Shown in pieces: positions 25,019 through 32,998 of a stretch of DNA of 32,998 bases. The DNA lies in the NCBI GenBank assembly GCA_947175435.1, contig CAMWMS010000013.1:1-32998 (forward strand). Direction: 5' to 3'. The stretch comes from an uncultured Lachnospiraceae bacterium. GTDB taxonomy: Bacteria > Bacillota > Clostridia > Lachnospirales > Lachnospiraceae. Each line of letters opens with the position of its first letter. The stretch's first letter is position 1. The notes under the pieces were generated by a model that worked only from the letters and a program-made list of their open reading frames with translations, ran no database searches and had not been told where the DNA came from. Made by a program: the position numbers and the translations under genes.

Positions 25019-25040
25019 TCCCCGTGGACAGCTACGGGGA
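25019..25040 (-). terminator. Hairpin directly after the decayed nuclease-family gene
   Basis: TCCCCGT and ACGGGGA form a 7-bp GC-rich stem with an 8-base loop, immediately after the ancestral stop codon at 25042-25044. Only a short GTTTC follows on the minus strand, so it would be a weak terminator. Confidence 0.4.
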
Positions 25041-25041
25041 A

Positions 25042-25614
25042 TCATAATCCCAGTCCTATCATATACTTTTCCTCCCAGACTCCCAACTCTTCATCAAACT
25101 TATGTATCTGGAAAGCTTCTCTCTGAATCACTTTTGATACGGCTGAAATAAATTTGTCAAAAACCAATATTTTCTTTTCTTCACTATGGTATTCTTTATT
25201 TCAAAGACATATAATCACAAGCAGCATCAGATCATAGACAACTTCTTTTTGATGACAATGGCCCGCATTTTTATCATTTACTATCTTGTAAAAGGATATA
25301 CTCATCTGCTCATCCTTCGGTATCCTGTCTCTACAGATAAATATGATGTAGCACTTTTTCATCTGACCGTAGTCCGTCTTTTCCGTTACTATATTCAGCT
25401 GGGAGCACAGCCTCCTTGACAGGTAGTATATGCCCCTTTTCTCGATCGGGTATTCAGTTTCTTCTGTGATACTATCTACTTCGATAGAATCCATAATCTC
25501 GGTTTTAGAATACCCTTGATATCCCTCTACTGTTTCCTTTAAAAGTAAGCGTTTACCTTTAAAATGCTTGCATTGTTCCACTCTCACATTTGAGTTAGAG
25601 CAATGTACTGGCAT
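25042..25614 (-). pseudogene. Decayed PD-(D/E)XK nuclease-family (Rpn-like/transposase-associated) gene
   Basis: The first 137 codons contain LKETVEGYQGYSKTEIMDSI, then EYPIEKRGIYYLSRRLCSQL and DYGQMKKCYIIFIC. These match the beginning and the middle of a large Lachnospiraceae PD-(D/E)XK family. The central part that should hold the catalytic D and ExQ is missing, which indicates an internal deletion. The frame then meets TGA at 25201-25203. In the same frame it continues for another 52 codons (NKEYHSEEKKILVFDKF onward) to TGA at 25042, followed by a hairpin. A deletion plus a nonsense mutation make it inactive. The family call rests on pattern memory. Confidence 0.65.
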
Positions 25615-25675
25615 TTATCAGCTACCATTATGGTGGGAAGATCAAGTTCGTACAGTTGAGGCACTTCATCCCAGA

Positions 25676-28600
25676 TTACTCAACTTTCATTTCCATTAAC
25701 TCCATCACTTTATCAAATACTCTCTGACAATTATTATAATCATTATAAGCAAAAAAATTCTCTATTCTTTTCCTATACATCTCCTTTAACACACATCCAC
25801 TCTGCATATACGCGATTATCTCAGCTACAAGATGCTCTAAATCATATACTACTTCTCCAAATCCATCTTTTTCATAATCAAAATATCCTTTTTGATATGT
25901 ATGTTCTCCTGAAAAAAATCTTTCTTTATCAAACTGCGCATAGATTACAGGCTTTCTTAAATATGCGAAATCCATTGCGGTAGATGAATAATCCGTAATA
26001 AGTAGATTAGCCTCAGCAAATGCATCACAGTATTTCTTTTCAAAGTTAAAGAAAAGGACATTTTCATTCTTATCAAAAATATTCATACTACTGCGCAAAT
26101 TGGAATGAGGCAGAAAGCTCAACGTATACCCATAGGTTTCACATGCATTCAATAATGTACTATCATTTAACAGTGCATTATAAAACTGATAAAAATCTGT
26201 TTCTATAAAATCTGTTTTCACCTGCACGGCATCCTTATCTGAATCTACCGTATTGAAATCTTTCATCAACCATTTGCGCCATGTCGGCATTACCAAAATA
26301 TATTTTTTCTCGTTATGATATAAGCGGTCATATCTGGGCAGTCCTGTCAACCAAATATGGTTATTGTCATAGTAATAATCACAATCATGAATAGACTTAG
26401 CCTCTTGAAATGCCGAACAAATAAATCCGTCTATATTTTTATTATAGCGATTCAGCCATTGGCTTAAATCATCTTTAATTACTCCATGCTGAAGAAATAT
26501 ATATTTCTTTCTACAGTACAAATCCCTATATATATTATCTACAAAGTTCTTTCTCCATACCGGATTAATAATATATTCATCCGCCTGTGATGAAATAATA
26601 CAATCCGCTGTTAAATAAAGAATCATGTGTTCTATAGAATCCTGTGCTACTACTTTTCCAACAGCAGACAATCGTTCAAAATCAGGTGATCCTTTGGAAA
26701 TTACAAAATAAATTTCCGCTTGTAACTCACCTTTCTCCATCAGAAATTTGAATAATACCTCTCCATTGTCATCAGCATTGCTGTAACGGTCTGAAATCAG
26801 CCAAATTTGTTTACTGTTTCTATTCCATGCTCTGCGGTTAAGCGCCTGTCGCCTGATTGCAATTGCCTCTACAATATCTTGTTGTTTCCCATATTTCCCA
26901 TTAAGGATCTGCTCCTCAAATTCCTGCTCAAAATCAGGAATTTGTAACAATGAAGTCATATTCCACACACATAACTTATTTCCTTCCAAACGGATAGTCC
27001 AATTTCTTTCCGAGTAATATGATTTATTTAATATCTTAGAAATAGGCATAAATTTACCTAATACTATTCTGGTTTTGATAACATCAATACCATTTATGGT
27101 AGAACCAAAATAAATATTTTCCCTGTCTATTGTAGTCAATGGAATGCCTATTTTAAAAGCATCTACATATAAAGCAACCTCACCTAATATCATTACATTT
27201 CTATTTTTTTCTATGCAGGTTTCAACCATCTGCTTTTTTTCCCCTATATGAATCCAATTCTCACAATTCGGTTCAAGATTTGCAGAAAATCCTTCCAGAT
27301 AGAGTAAATTGTTTTCTATTGTCATGAATTCCAGTCTCAGATAACAACTTGCTGCATCTGAACAAAATATATCATTAAAATAATAATGGATATTCTCCCC
27401 ATCATACTTTTTCTGTAGATTAAAATTCGTCTTTACATTGCCCAAATAAAATAAGTGTTCGCGGAATAACTGCTTTTGCGCCATAAGAACGTCTGTATCA
27501 ATCTGTTTGATCAAGCTCTTTATTAGCCTTTTATATTCAGCGAATCCATCTTCTCCTATAACTGCTTTTGCGATTCTTCCATCTTCATCTGAGCGTAGTC
27601 TCCATTGTAACTGTCCCATAACAGCATACTGAACATATTTAGGAATATCACCATATGTATTTTTAGCTTCTGAAAACAACCATTCCAGCATTTCCGTAAT
27701 GTATGGAATATAATATTGTTCTGTATTTTTACTCTGCTGTATGGCGGATTGTTCTCCTGTGCTTCTGCGTCTATACCAATATGTACAATTACTAATCAGG
27801 CCAATCCTAGCAGTATCATGAAATAACACATTATGTACAAATTTAATATCCTCACCATTGGATATATTTTTATCAAACATAAAATGGTTCTTTATATAAT
27901 CTGTTTTAAAAAAAGAAGCTGCCGTAAAATATTGCGGTTTGTCCCATTCCTGTAGCATATCAAGGATACGAGTGCCATTTTCAAAACGGTAAGATGTCCA
28001 ATGATTCCCACTTTGCGCATCGAAAAAGCACAGGGGATATGTTACCATAGAAATCTCATTCTCATGTTTCTCAAAAAATTGAAAACACTCCTCCATTACA
28101 TTGTCAGAGAGTTTATCATCAGAATCAGGAAAGGTAATGTATTTTCCCTGCGCAACAGTAATACCGGCATTCCTCGCAGCCGAAACACCACTATGCTCCT
28201 GATGCAGCACTTTTATCCAAGGATATCTTGTTGCATAACAATCACAGATATCTTCGGAACCATCATTTGAACCATCATCTACAAGAATAATTTCATATAT
28301 GTTCTGAAAAACATATTTTTGAAAAATAGCATCTGGATTTGTTCTTAAGTGTCTCGACAATATATCCTGTTTTTGTGCTAATATACTATCAATCATCTCC
28401 GATAAATATGCTGCCGTATTGTAAACAGCAATGACAACGGATATCATATACGGATATAAAGTCTGATAATCCGGTAGCTCTCCATATTTATATTTGTATC
28501 CTCGAAGCTTCCGTGGAATTGACATAAGAGCATGAGCTAATTTGTAGGTTTTAGAGTTTCGCGTTTCTGTAAGTTCATATAGATATTGATCACGCTCCAT

Positions 28601-28711
28601 TAAAGCCTGATCTCTGACAATGGTTACTTGTGAAAGTGCCTGCTTTAATTTCCGGATCTCAGACTTGTCTACATTGGTTTCTTTAAAGTGACTCTTTCTA
28701 TCATCTGTCAT
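25676..28711 (-). CDS. GT2 glycosyltransferase fused to a TagF-like CDP-glycerol glycerophosphotransferase
   Basis: This 1011-residue protein has a short N-terminal coiled coil (about 15-55). A GT2 domain follows (about 88-330) with ISVVIAVYNTAAYL, VDDGSNDGS and FPDSDD. A middle beta-rich region is unassigned. The C-terminal domain (about 640-1005) has the CDP-glycerol glycerophosphotransferase hallmarks FLQHGVIKDDLS, MPTWRKWL and ITDYSSTAMDF. It likely adds a sugar and a glycerol- or other polyol-phosphate unit to a surface polymer at the cytoplasmic membrane face. The ATG at 28711 follows AGGTG; an in-frame GTG at 28720 lies inside that site and is rejected. It is the last gene of a cluster that begins with its paralogue at 30855-32998. 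Confidence 0.9.
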   Translation of the reverse strand: MTDDRKSHFKETNVDKSEIRKLKQALSQVTIVRDQALMERDQYLYELTETRNSKTYKLAHALMSIPRKLRGYKYKYGELPDYQTLYPYMISVVIAVYNTAAYLSEMIDSILAQKQDILSRHLRTNPDAIFQKYVFQNIYEIILVDDGSNDGSEDICDCYATRYPWIKVLHQEHSGVSAARNAGITVAQGKYITFPDSDDKLSDNVMEECFQFFEKHENEISMVTYPLCFFDAQSGNHWTSYRFENGTRILDMLQEWDKPQYFTAASFFKTDYIKNHFMFDKNISNGEDIKFVHNVLFHDTARIGLISNCTYWYRRRSTGEQSAIQQSKNTEQYYIPYITEMLEWLFSEAKNTYGDIPKYVQYAVMGQLQWRLRSDEDGRIAKAVIGEDGFAEYKRLIKSLIKQIDTDVLMAQKQLFREHLFYLGNVKTNFNLQKKYDGENIHYYFNDIFCSDAASCYLRLEFMTIENNLLYLEGFSANLEPNCENWIHIGEKKQMVETCIEKNRNVMILGEVALYVDAFKIGIPLTTIDRENIYFGSTINGIDVIKTRIVLGKFMPISKILNKSYYSERNWTIRLEGNKLCVWNMTSLLQIPDFEQEFEEQILNGKYGKQQDIVEAIAIRRQALNRRAWNRNSKQIWLISDRYSNADDNGEVLFKFLMEKGELQAEIYFVISKGSPDFERLSAVGKVVAQDSIEHMILYLTADCIISSQADEYIINPVWRKNFVDNIYRDLYCRKKYIFLQHGVIKDDLSQWLNRYNKNIDGFICSAFQEAKSIHDCDYYYDNNHIWLTGLPRYDRLYHNEKKYILVMPTWRKWLMKDFNTVDSDKDAVQVKTDFIETDFYQFYNALLNDSTLLNACETYGYTLSFLPHSNLRSSMNIFDKNENVLFFNFEKKYCDAFAEANLLITDYSSTAMDFAYLRKPVIYAQFDKERFFSGEHTYQKGYFDYEKDGFGEVVYDLEHLVAEIIAYMQSGCVLKEMYRKRIENFFAYNDYNNCQRVFDKVMELMEMKVE

Positions 28712-28835
28712 TATAATCACCTGCTTTATAATTACTGTTCTTCAAAAAGATTCATTTCCAATCGTAATTTTTCTTTCTCTTTCTTGAACACTCAAAATCT
28801 TACTAATCATTTTTGTTCCCATTAGTGTTCAAATT

Positions 28836-29891
28836 TTAGATACTCTGCAACATTTCAGCCAAAGCTCTTGCAATACGATGCATCCCAATATCATTAATAT
28901 GACTTCCATCTACTGCTACAAGACTATACTCTTCTTTCCTAAACAATCCCATCAAATCCAACAACTTCACATTTTCATTTCTTTCAAGTGCAGCCATATA
29001 AGTTTGCTTAACAATTTTATCGAATTCAAAATATTCTCTCCAATTATTGAAATTAGAACTTGTAATAAAAATAATCAATTTATTGGGGTGTTTACTTCTT
29101 ATCTGTCGGTAAAATTTTTCATGAGTATTTTGCAAAGCGGTTATGCTCGCAGCATTTCTTGTATAATCTATAACAATAGCAGCGCAATTAAGTTTGCCAA
29201 TTAAATCACTCATGCTATCTAGCCCTCTACAACATGATGAACATGATAAGTTAATGACTTCATGATTTGTTAATCTATGAACAATATTGGGGAAAGCATT
29301 TCCACTCCGGCTTGCTGCGGCACCCTCTGTAACAGAATGTCCATAAAAAACAATTGGAAGTCCTTCATTATCTGAAACATTTTCAAAAGAAGCTCCATCT
29401 TCCACTCCTAAAAACAAATTTTCAACACAGTTATATGTTGGTAAATAAATACATATGTTACCAGCTTTACATGCTATTTGTTCTGCAAAAATATTTCTTC
29501 CTTCATAAGGTGCGACTATTGTTTTATGTAAATATTTTTTATTTGCAATTTCATACACATCAAAGCCGGAACTATTCCATAAATTCATTTTTCTATATCC
29601 CCACTTACGTTTTAAATGAGCCTTAATAATAAGTCTTGGGGAATCTGTATTAAACACTACACGGCAGCCACTCGTATTTTGATAAAGATTGTCCATCTCT
29701 GCCTTTGCAAGTTCTTCATACTTTAAGACTTCAAAACGGGCTTCATATGGAAATTTCGTGAAATCTACCTTATCGGACGCTATACGCAATGTGCCTTTTA
29801 CAAGATCAGGTCTATCTAAAATATTGATCCACCGAATGTTTTCTTCTTGAATATTTTGTAAGGCATCCATAATATTATTTAAATATTCCAT
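28836..29891 (-). CDS. SGNH/GDSL-family hydrolase (probable polysaccharide O-deacetylase or esterase)
   Basis: This protein of about 351 residues has an N-terminal beta-sandwich region (to about 175) and a C-terminal SGNH fold. Block I is FYGHSVTEGAAAS with nucleophile Ser186. The C-terminal Asp-His pair is in VAVDGSHINDIG (Asp328, His331). The set is intact, so it should be an active serine esterase; an O-acetyl esterase acting on the polymer made by the cluster is likely but unproven. The ATG at 29891 is chosen over a GTG at 29897 that overlaps the ribosome binding site. It overlaps the preceding gene by 13 bases, so the two are coupled. Confidence 0.85.
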   Translation of the reverse strand: MEYLNNIMDALQNIQEENIRWINILDRPDLVKGTLRIASDKVDFTKFPYEARFEVLKYEELAKAEMDNLYQNTSGCRVVFNTDSPRLIIKAHLKRKWGYRKMNLWNSSGFDVYEIANKKYLHKTIVAPYEGRNIFAEQIACKAGNICIYLPTYNCVENLFLGVEDGASFENVSDNEGLPIVFYGHSVTEGAAASRSGNAFPNIVHRLTNHEVINLSCSSCCRGLDSMSDLIGKLNCAAIVIDYTRNAASITALQNTHEKFYRQIRSKHPNKLIIFITSSNFNNWREYFEFDKIVKQTYMAALERNENVKLLDLMGLFRKEEYSLVAVDGSHINDIGMHRIARALAEMLQSI

Positions 29892-30811
29892 AAACACCTC
29901 TTAATTTCTTGATTTAATGATTCATATATCAAGATATTTCCGGCATCATTCACAAAATTTACTGAATAAGTACACAAGTCTATATATTCCTCTGAAAAAA
30001 TAAAATCTAAATTCAAATAAATACAATTTGTACTATACAATACCCTATTTTTCACAATTCCTGAAAGCAGTTTCTTTTTCTCTAAATCAGTTTTGGGTAA
30101 GGAATGCCAAATAAGTATTACACAGTCTTTGCTAAGCTGACTTAAAATTTTGTCGAGGTAACATTCAATCATTTTTTTGTCCTGACCTATACCATCTGAT
30201 TCTAAGATAATCATATCATAGTTAATCGTTTCTATGGTATCATCCAGGAAATCACTTATATTCTTTAAAAAATTTCTTTGATTATAAGAAATTCTATCTA
30301 CTTCTATCTCGTTATTCCGACGTATTATGTTGCTAAACATCATAGCTGTAGATGTTACCCCTATTCCAAAGGTCTTTGCACCTCCCAGAAATAAAATTTT
30401 CTTTAAATTGGATCTCATAGATTTTGAACAATAATAATCACTTTCATCAATCTCTACTGAAAGTCTTTCCAAATGAGCAAGTATCGGACCATAAATTATT
30501 ATTTTGTATTTTTGTCCGCGCTTAATCATATGTGACATATTAATAAGAGATTTATAATCTCTTGCCAATAAATCTACCGGCATCCATTCTCCTTGAGACA
30601 CATTTCCTATGCATTCATCATAATTTTTATAAAGTACAGCCAAACCTTCTCTCGCTGTAATTCCAACATGCGGAAAATTACCGTTCCTTATATCACTAAC
30701 CGCATAATTAATAATAAAGCGCTGCGCATCCGTTATAAATGAGAGATATACATTATTACCGTCTGATTCAACGTTACTTTCTGCAATGTATAAAGTGTAC
30801 TCTTTTGTCAT
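29879..30811 (-). CDS. SGNH-like protein with lost catalytic residues (probable pseudoenzyme)
   Basis: This 310-residue protein has the same layout as its neighbour: an N-terminal beta-rich region and a C-terminal SGNH-like fold with ILFLGGAKTFGIG at block I. Lined up with the neighbour's GHSVTEG, the nucleophile serine is replaced by Ala145. The C-terminal DGSHINDIG is replaced by a segment ending FVNDAGN, which lacks the DxxH pair. It therefore probably does not hydrolyse esters; binding or a structural role with its neighbour is an inference. The ATG at 30811 follows GGGAGGAAGG; the upstream in-frame GTG at 30835 is rejected. Confidence 0.75.
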   Translation of the reverse strand: MTKEYTLYIAESNVESDGNNVYLSFITDAQRFIINYAVSDIRNGNFPHVGITAREGLAVLYKNYDECIGNVSQGEWMPVDLLARDYKSLINMSHMIKRGQKYKIIIYGPILAHLERLSVEIDESDYYCSKSMRSNLKKILFLGGAKTFGIGVTSTAMMFSNIIRRNNEIEVDRISYNQRNFLKNISDFLDDTIETINYDMIILESDGIGQDKKMIECYLDKILSQLSKDCVILIWHSLPKTDLEKKKLLSGIVKNRVLYSTNCIYLNLDFIFSEEYIDLCTYSVNFVNDAGNILIYESLNQEIKRCLWNI

Positions 30812-30854
30812 AAGAACCTTCCTCCCTGCCTCCACACTTGCAAATCATTTGATG

Positions 30855-32998
30855 TCAACCATCCAGTTCCTTAATTTTTTTATACACTCTCTCACAATTA
30901 TTATAGTCATGAAATGCAAAAAAATTGTCCATACGACTTCCATATGGCTCATGTACTTTACACCCACTTTCCATATATGAGATTATCACTTCAATAAGCG
31001 ATTCCATATCATAAGTTACTTCTCCAAATCCGTCCTCTACATAATCAAAATATCCATGCTTTACTGTATGTTCTTCAAAGAACTGTTTCTCGTCAAACTG
31101 ACAATAGACAACTGGTTTCCTTAATAATGCGAAATCCATACAAGCAGATGAATAATCTGTTATAACAAGATTACTTTCGGCATAGATTTCGCTATAAGGC
31201 TTTTCGGAAGAAAAGAAAATTACCCTTTCATCTTTGTCAAAAAGCTCTATAACCTGTTGTACTGTCGGATGCGGCATAAAGCAAATCGTATAGCTATAAC
31301 TTTCTGCCGCATCAAGTAATCTGCTACAATTAAGCAATTCATTATAAAATTGAAAATAATCGCTCTTTATAAAATTTTTCCCTGGTTTATTGAATGTTCC
31401 TCCTGCAAGCCACTTACGCCATGTTGGCATAATTGTAATATATTTTTTCTCTTCATGATACAATCTGTCATGCCTTGGAAACCCGGTTAACCAAACATTT
31501 TCAGAGTTATAATAATAATTATAATCCAAAATAGACTGTGCTTCTCTTTGTGCAGCGCATACAAACCCAATTATATTCTTATTATACCTATTAAGCCACC
31601 CTGACACATCATTCTTTGTCACACCATGCTGCAAAAAAATAAATTTAGGTCGTACTAAGAAATCTCTCACCACTTCCGCCTCGGCTTTATTATCATACCA
31701 AGGATTAATAACAAACTCATCAGCAGCACTAGAGACTATGTAATCCGCAATGAGATGCAATAAATAATGCTGCTTTGAACCATATGGTACAACTTTCCCA
31801 TAGGATTGCATACGGACATAATCAGGACTATTAGCCTCTATAATAAAATACGGTTCCACCTCAGAATCACAATTATCACTCAAAAATCTAAATATAGCTT
31901 CTCCATTATCTCCAGCAACATTAACACGATCAGAAATTAGCCAAACTTTCTTTTTATTTTTTCCTGCTATATGAAACAAAGCCTGCCGGCGTAGTTCTAA
32001 AATGTCTTTGACAATATTTTTGTTCTTTGACTTAATAATTTCATCTTCAAATTCTTTTTCAAAATCAATTCCTATCACATTGATAAATGACATATTGTAT
32101 ACAACAAAACGATTATCTTCCTTCCGAACAGTCCACCCTTCTTGTGTATAAAAAGAATTTTTATATGATTGGGCTAAAGGCATAGTTTTTGCGAATCTCA
32201 AATCACTCTTAGGTACTTCTATTCCATCAAGCCTTCCATGAAATTCAATTTCGTATTTTTCGATTTCATCCTCTAACGGAATATCTGCAGAAAACGTTGT
32301 CGCATAAAATACGATTTCATCAAATATATATTTATTTGCATCGCGTTCCACCCCCGGACTATATATTATTTCCTCTCCATTTACAAAAATCAACAATTCA
32401 GCTTCTGGCATAAAGTTCACGGAAAAACCTTCCATGTGCAGAATACCTCTAGTTATATCAAGAAACTCTATTTTTACATAGCATCTACCAAACGGTGTAG
32501 AAACTCTGGCACCGCTAAATTCAAAAAAAATATCGTTATTTTCTCTTACAAGTCGATGTTTTAGACCATATTTTTTTTGTAAAATGTAATATTTATGCTC
32601 ACTCCAAATCTTCTTTTGAGCCATAATTACGTCACCATCAATATACTGCAACAATGAAAAAGCTTTTTCCTTATATGTACGATAAGCTCTTTCTCCTAAA
32701 ATCTCCTTTCCTACTTTTCCCATATCATTAGTCTCAAATTTCCATTGTAATTGTCCCATAATATTGTACTGAATAAATTTAGGAATAATCCCATTTTCAT
32801 CTTTTGAATCTAATATTATTTTTTCTAAAACATTTATAAGGTACTCCGTATATGTGCGATAATCACTTGCACTTTGAGCAATCGCAGAAGCTTCCCCCAT
32901 ACTTCTTCTACGATAATAATAATTGCATGTTTCAACCGCACCTATCTTTTTATAACCTTTTAATATAACTTCATAGTTAAACACTATATCCTCCCCAT
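30855..32998 (-). CDS. GT2/TagF-like fusion, paralogue of the 25676-28711 gene (5' end outside window)
   Basis: The visible 714 codons line up with the paralogue from its NGEDI segment onward: the window edge reads GEDIVFNYEV where the paralogue has GEDIKFVHNV. The frame therefore continues past the right edge and an internal GTG (32984) is not the start. The end of a GT2 domain (YYYRRRSMGEASAI), the middle region, and the complete C-terminal glycerophosphotransferase domain (FLQHGVTKNDVS, MPTWRKWLAG, ITDYSSACMDF) are present. It should carry out a step parallel to its paralogue's in surface polymer synthesis. Confidence 0.88.
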   Translation of the reverse strand, partial: GEDIVFNYEVILKGYKKIGAVETCNYYYRRRSMGEASAIAQSASDYRTYTEYLINVLEKIILDSKDENGIIPKFIQYNIMGQLQWKFETNDMGKVGKEILGERAYRTYKEKAFSLLQYIDGDVIMAQKKIWSEHKYYILQKKYGLKHRLVRENNDIFFEFSGARVSTPFGRCYVKIEFLDITRGILHMEGFSVNFMPEAELLIFVNGEEIIYSPGVERDANKYIFDEIVFYATTFSADIPLEDEIEKYEIEFHGRLDGIEVPKSDLRFAKTMPLAQSYKNSFYTQEGWTVRKEDNRFVVYNMSFINVIGIDFEKEFEDEIIKSKNKNIVKDILELRRQALFHIAGKNKKKVWLISDRVNVAGDNGEAIFRFLSDNCDSEVEPYFIIEANSPDYVRMQSYGKVVPYGSKQHYLLHLIADYIVSSAADEFVINPWYDNKAEAEVVRDFLVRPKFIFLQHGVTKNDVSGWLNRYNKNIIGFVCAAQREAQSILDYNYYYNSENVWLTGFPRHDRLYHEEKKYITIMPTWRKWLAGGTFNKPGKNFIKSDYFQFYNELLNCSRLLDAAESYSYTICFMPHPTVQQVIELFDKDERVIFFSSEKPYSEIYAESNLVITDYSSACMDFALLRKPVVYCQFDEKQFFEEHTVKHGYFDYVEDGFGEVTYDMESLIEVIISYMESGCKVHEPYGSRMDNFFAFHDYNNCERVYKKIKELDG

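Noticed and set aside
25615-25675. Possible short peptide frame upstream of the decayed nuclease gene
   Set aside because: It is only about 30 codons long and has no start, ribosome binding site or recognisable motif.
28721-28835. Inverted repeats GAACACT/AGTGTTC and ACTAAT/ATTAGT between the SGNH gene and the GT2/TagF gene
   Set aside because: The two pairings exclude each other in part and no T-run follows, so a terminator or switch is not supported.

Overview
The window looks like chromosomal DNA from a gut-type, spore-forming Clostridium relative, most likely a Lachnospiraceae. The basis is the gene order yicC-remA-gmk-rpoZ-rimO-pgsA-cinA, a Spo0A-type DNA-binding domain, CotF-like coat proteins, a SpoVB/YtgP-type flippase, and large secreted proteins with Big_2 and CBM modules. 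This placement is inferred from protein content alone. Nearly every gene is on the minus strand; rqcH is the only intact gene on the plus strand.

Region 1 (1-6.3 kb) holds a giant secreted multidomain beta-glucanase. It has a signal peptide, about seven bacterial Ig-like domains, a Cys-pair segment, a GH16 catalytic domain and at least six CBM-like modules, and it runs off the left edge. Region 2 (6.6-14.0 kb) is one tight housekeeping operon read leftward from a strong promoter at about 14.03 kb: yicC, remA, gmk, rpoZ, rimO, pgsA, cinA, then a low-complexity membrane protein where recA often sits, closed by a terminator at 6572-6602. Back to back with its promoter is a second one, reading rightward through a 137-bp nested palindrome into rqcH (14.4-16.2 kb), a ribosome quality-control factor.

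Region 3 (16.3-20.9 kb) holds two small coat-like proteins, a lipid-linked oligosaccharide flippase, glycogen synthase (glgA), and a receiver-less Spo0A C-domain protein whose own promoter carries Spo0A-box-like sequences. Most of these genes have clear intrinsic terminators.

Region 4 (21.0-33.0 kb) is an accessory, visibly AT-richer cell-envelope region. It has a COG5610-like HAD protein, then an island with two toxin-antitoxin modules (hicAB and yefM-yoeB, each with a readable operator), a possible small RNA or attenuator, and two decayed nuclease-family relics. Next comes a cluster for a probable glycerol-phosphate-type surface polymer: two paralogous GT2/TagF-like fusions flanking an SGNH hydrolase and a second SGNH-like protein that has lost its catalytic residues. 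The right-hand GT2/TagF gene runs off the window edge.

The most interesting leads are the stand-alone Spo0A-C regulator with its putative autoregulatory boxes, the active/degenerate SGNH pair between duplicated polymerase fusions, and the palindrome in the rqcH leader.
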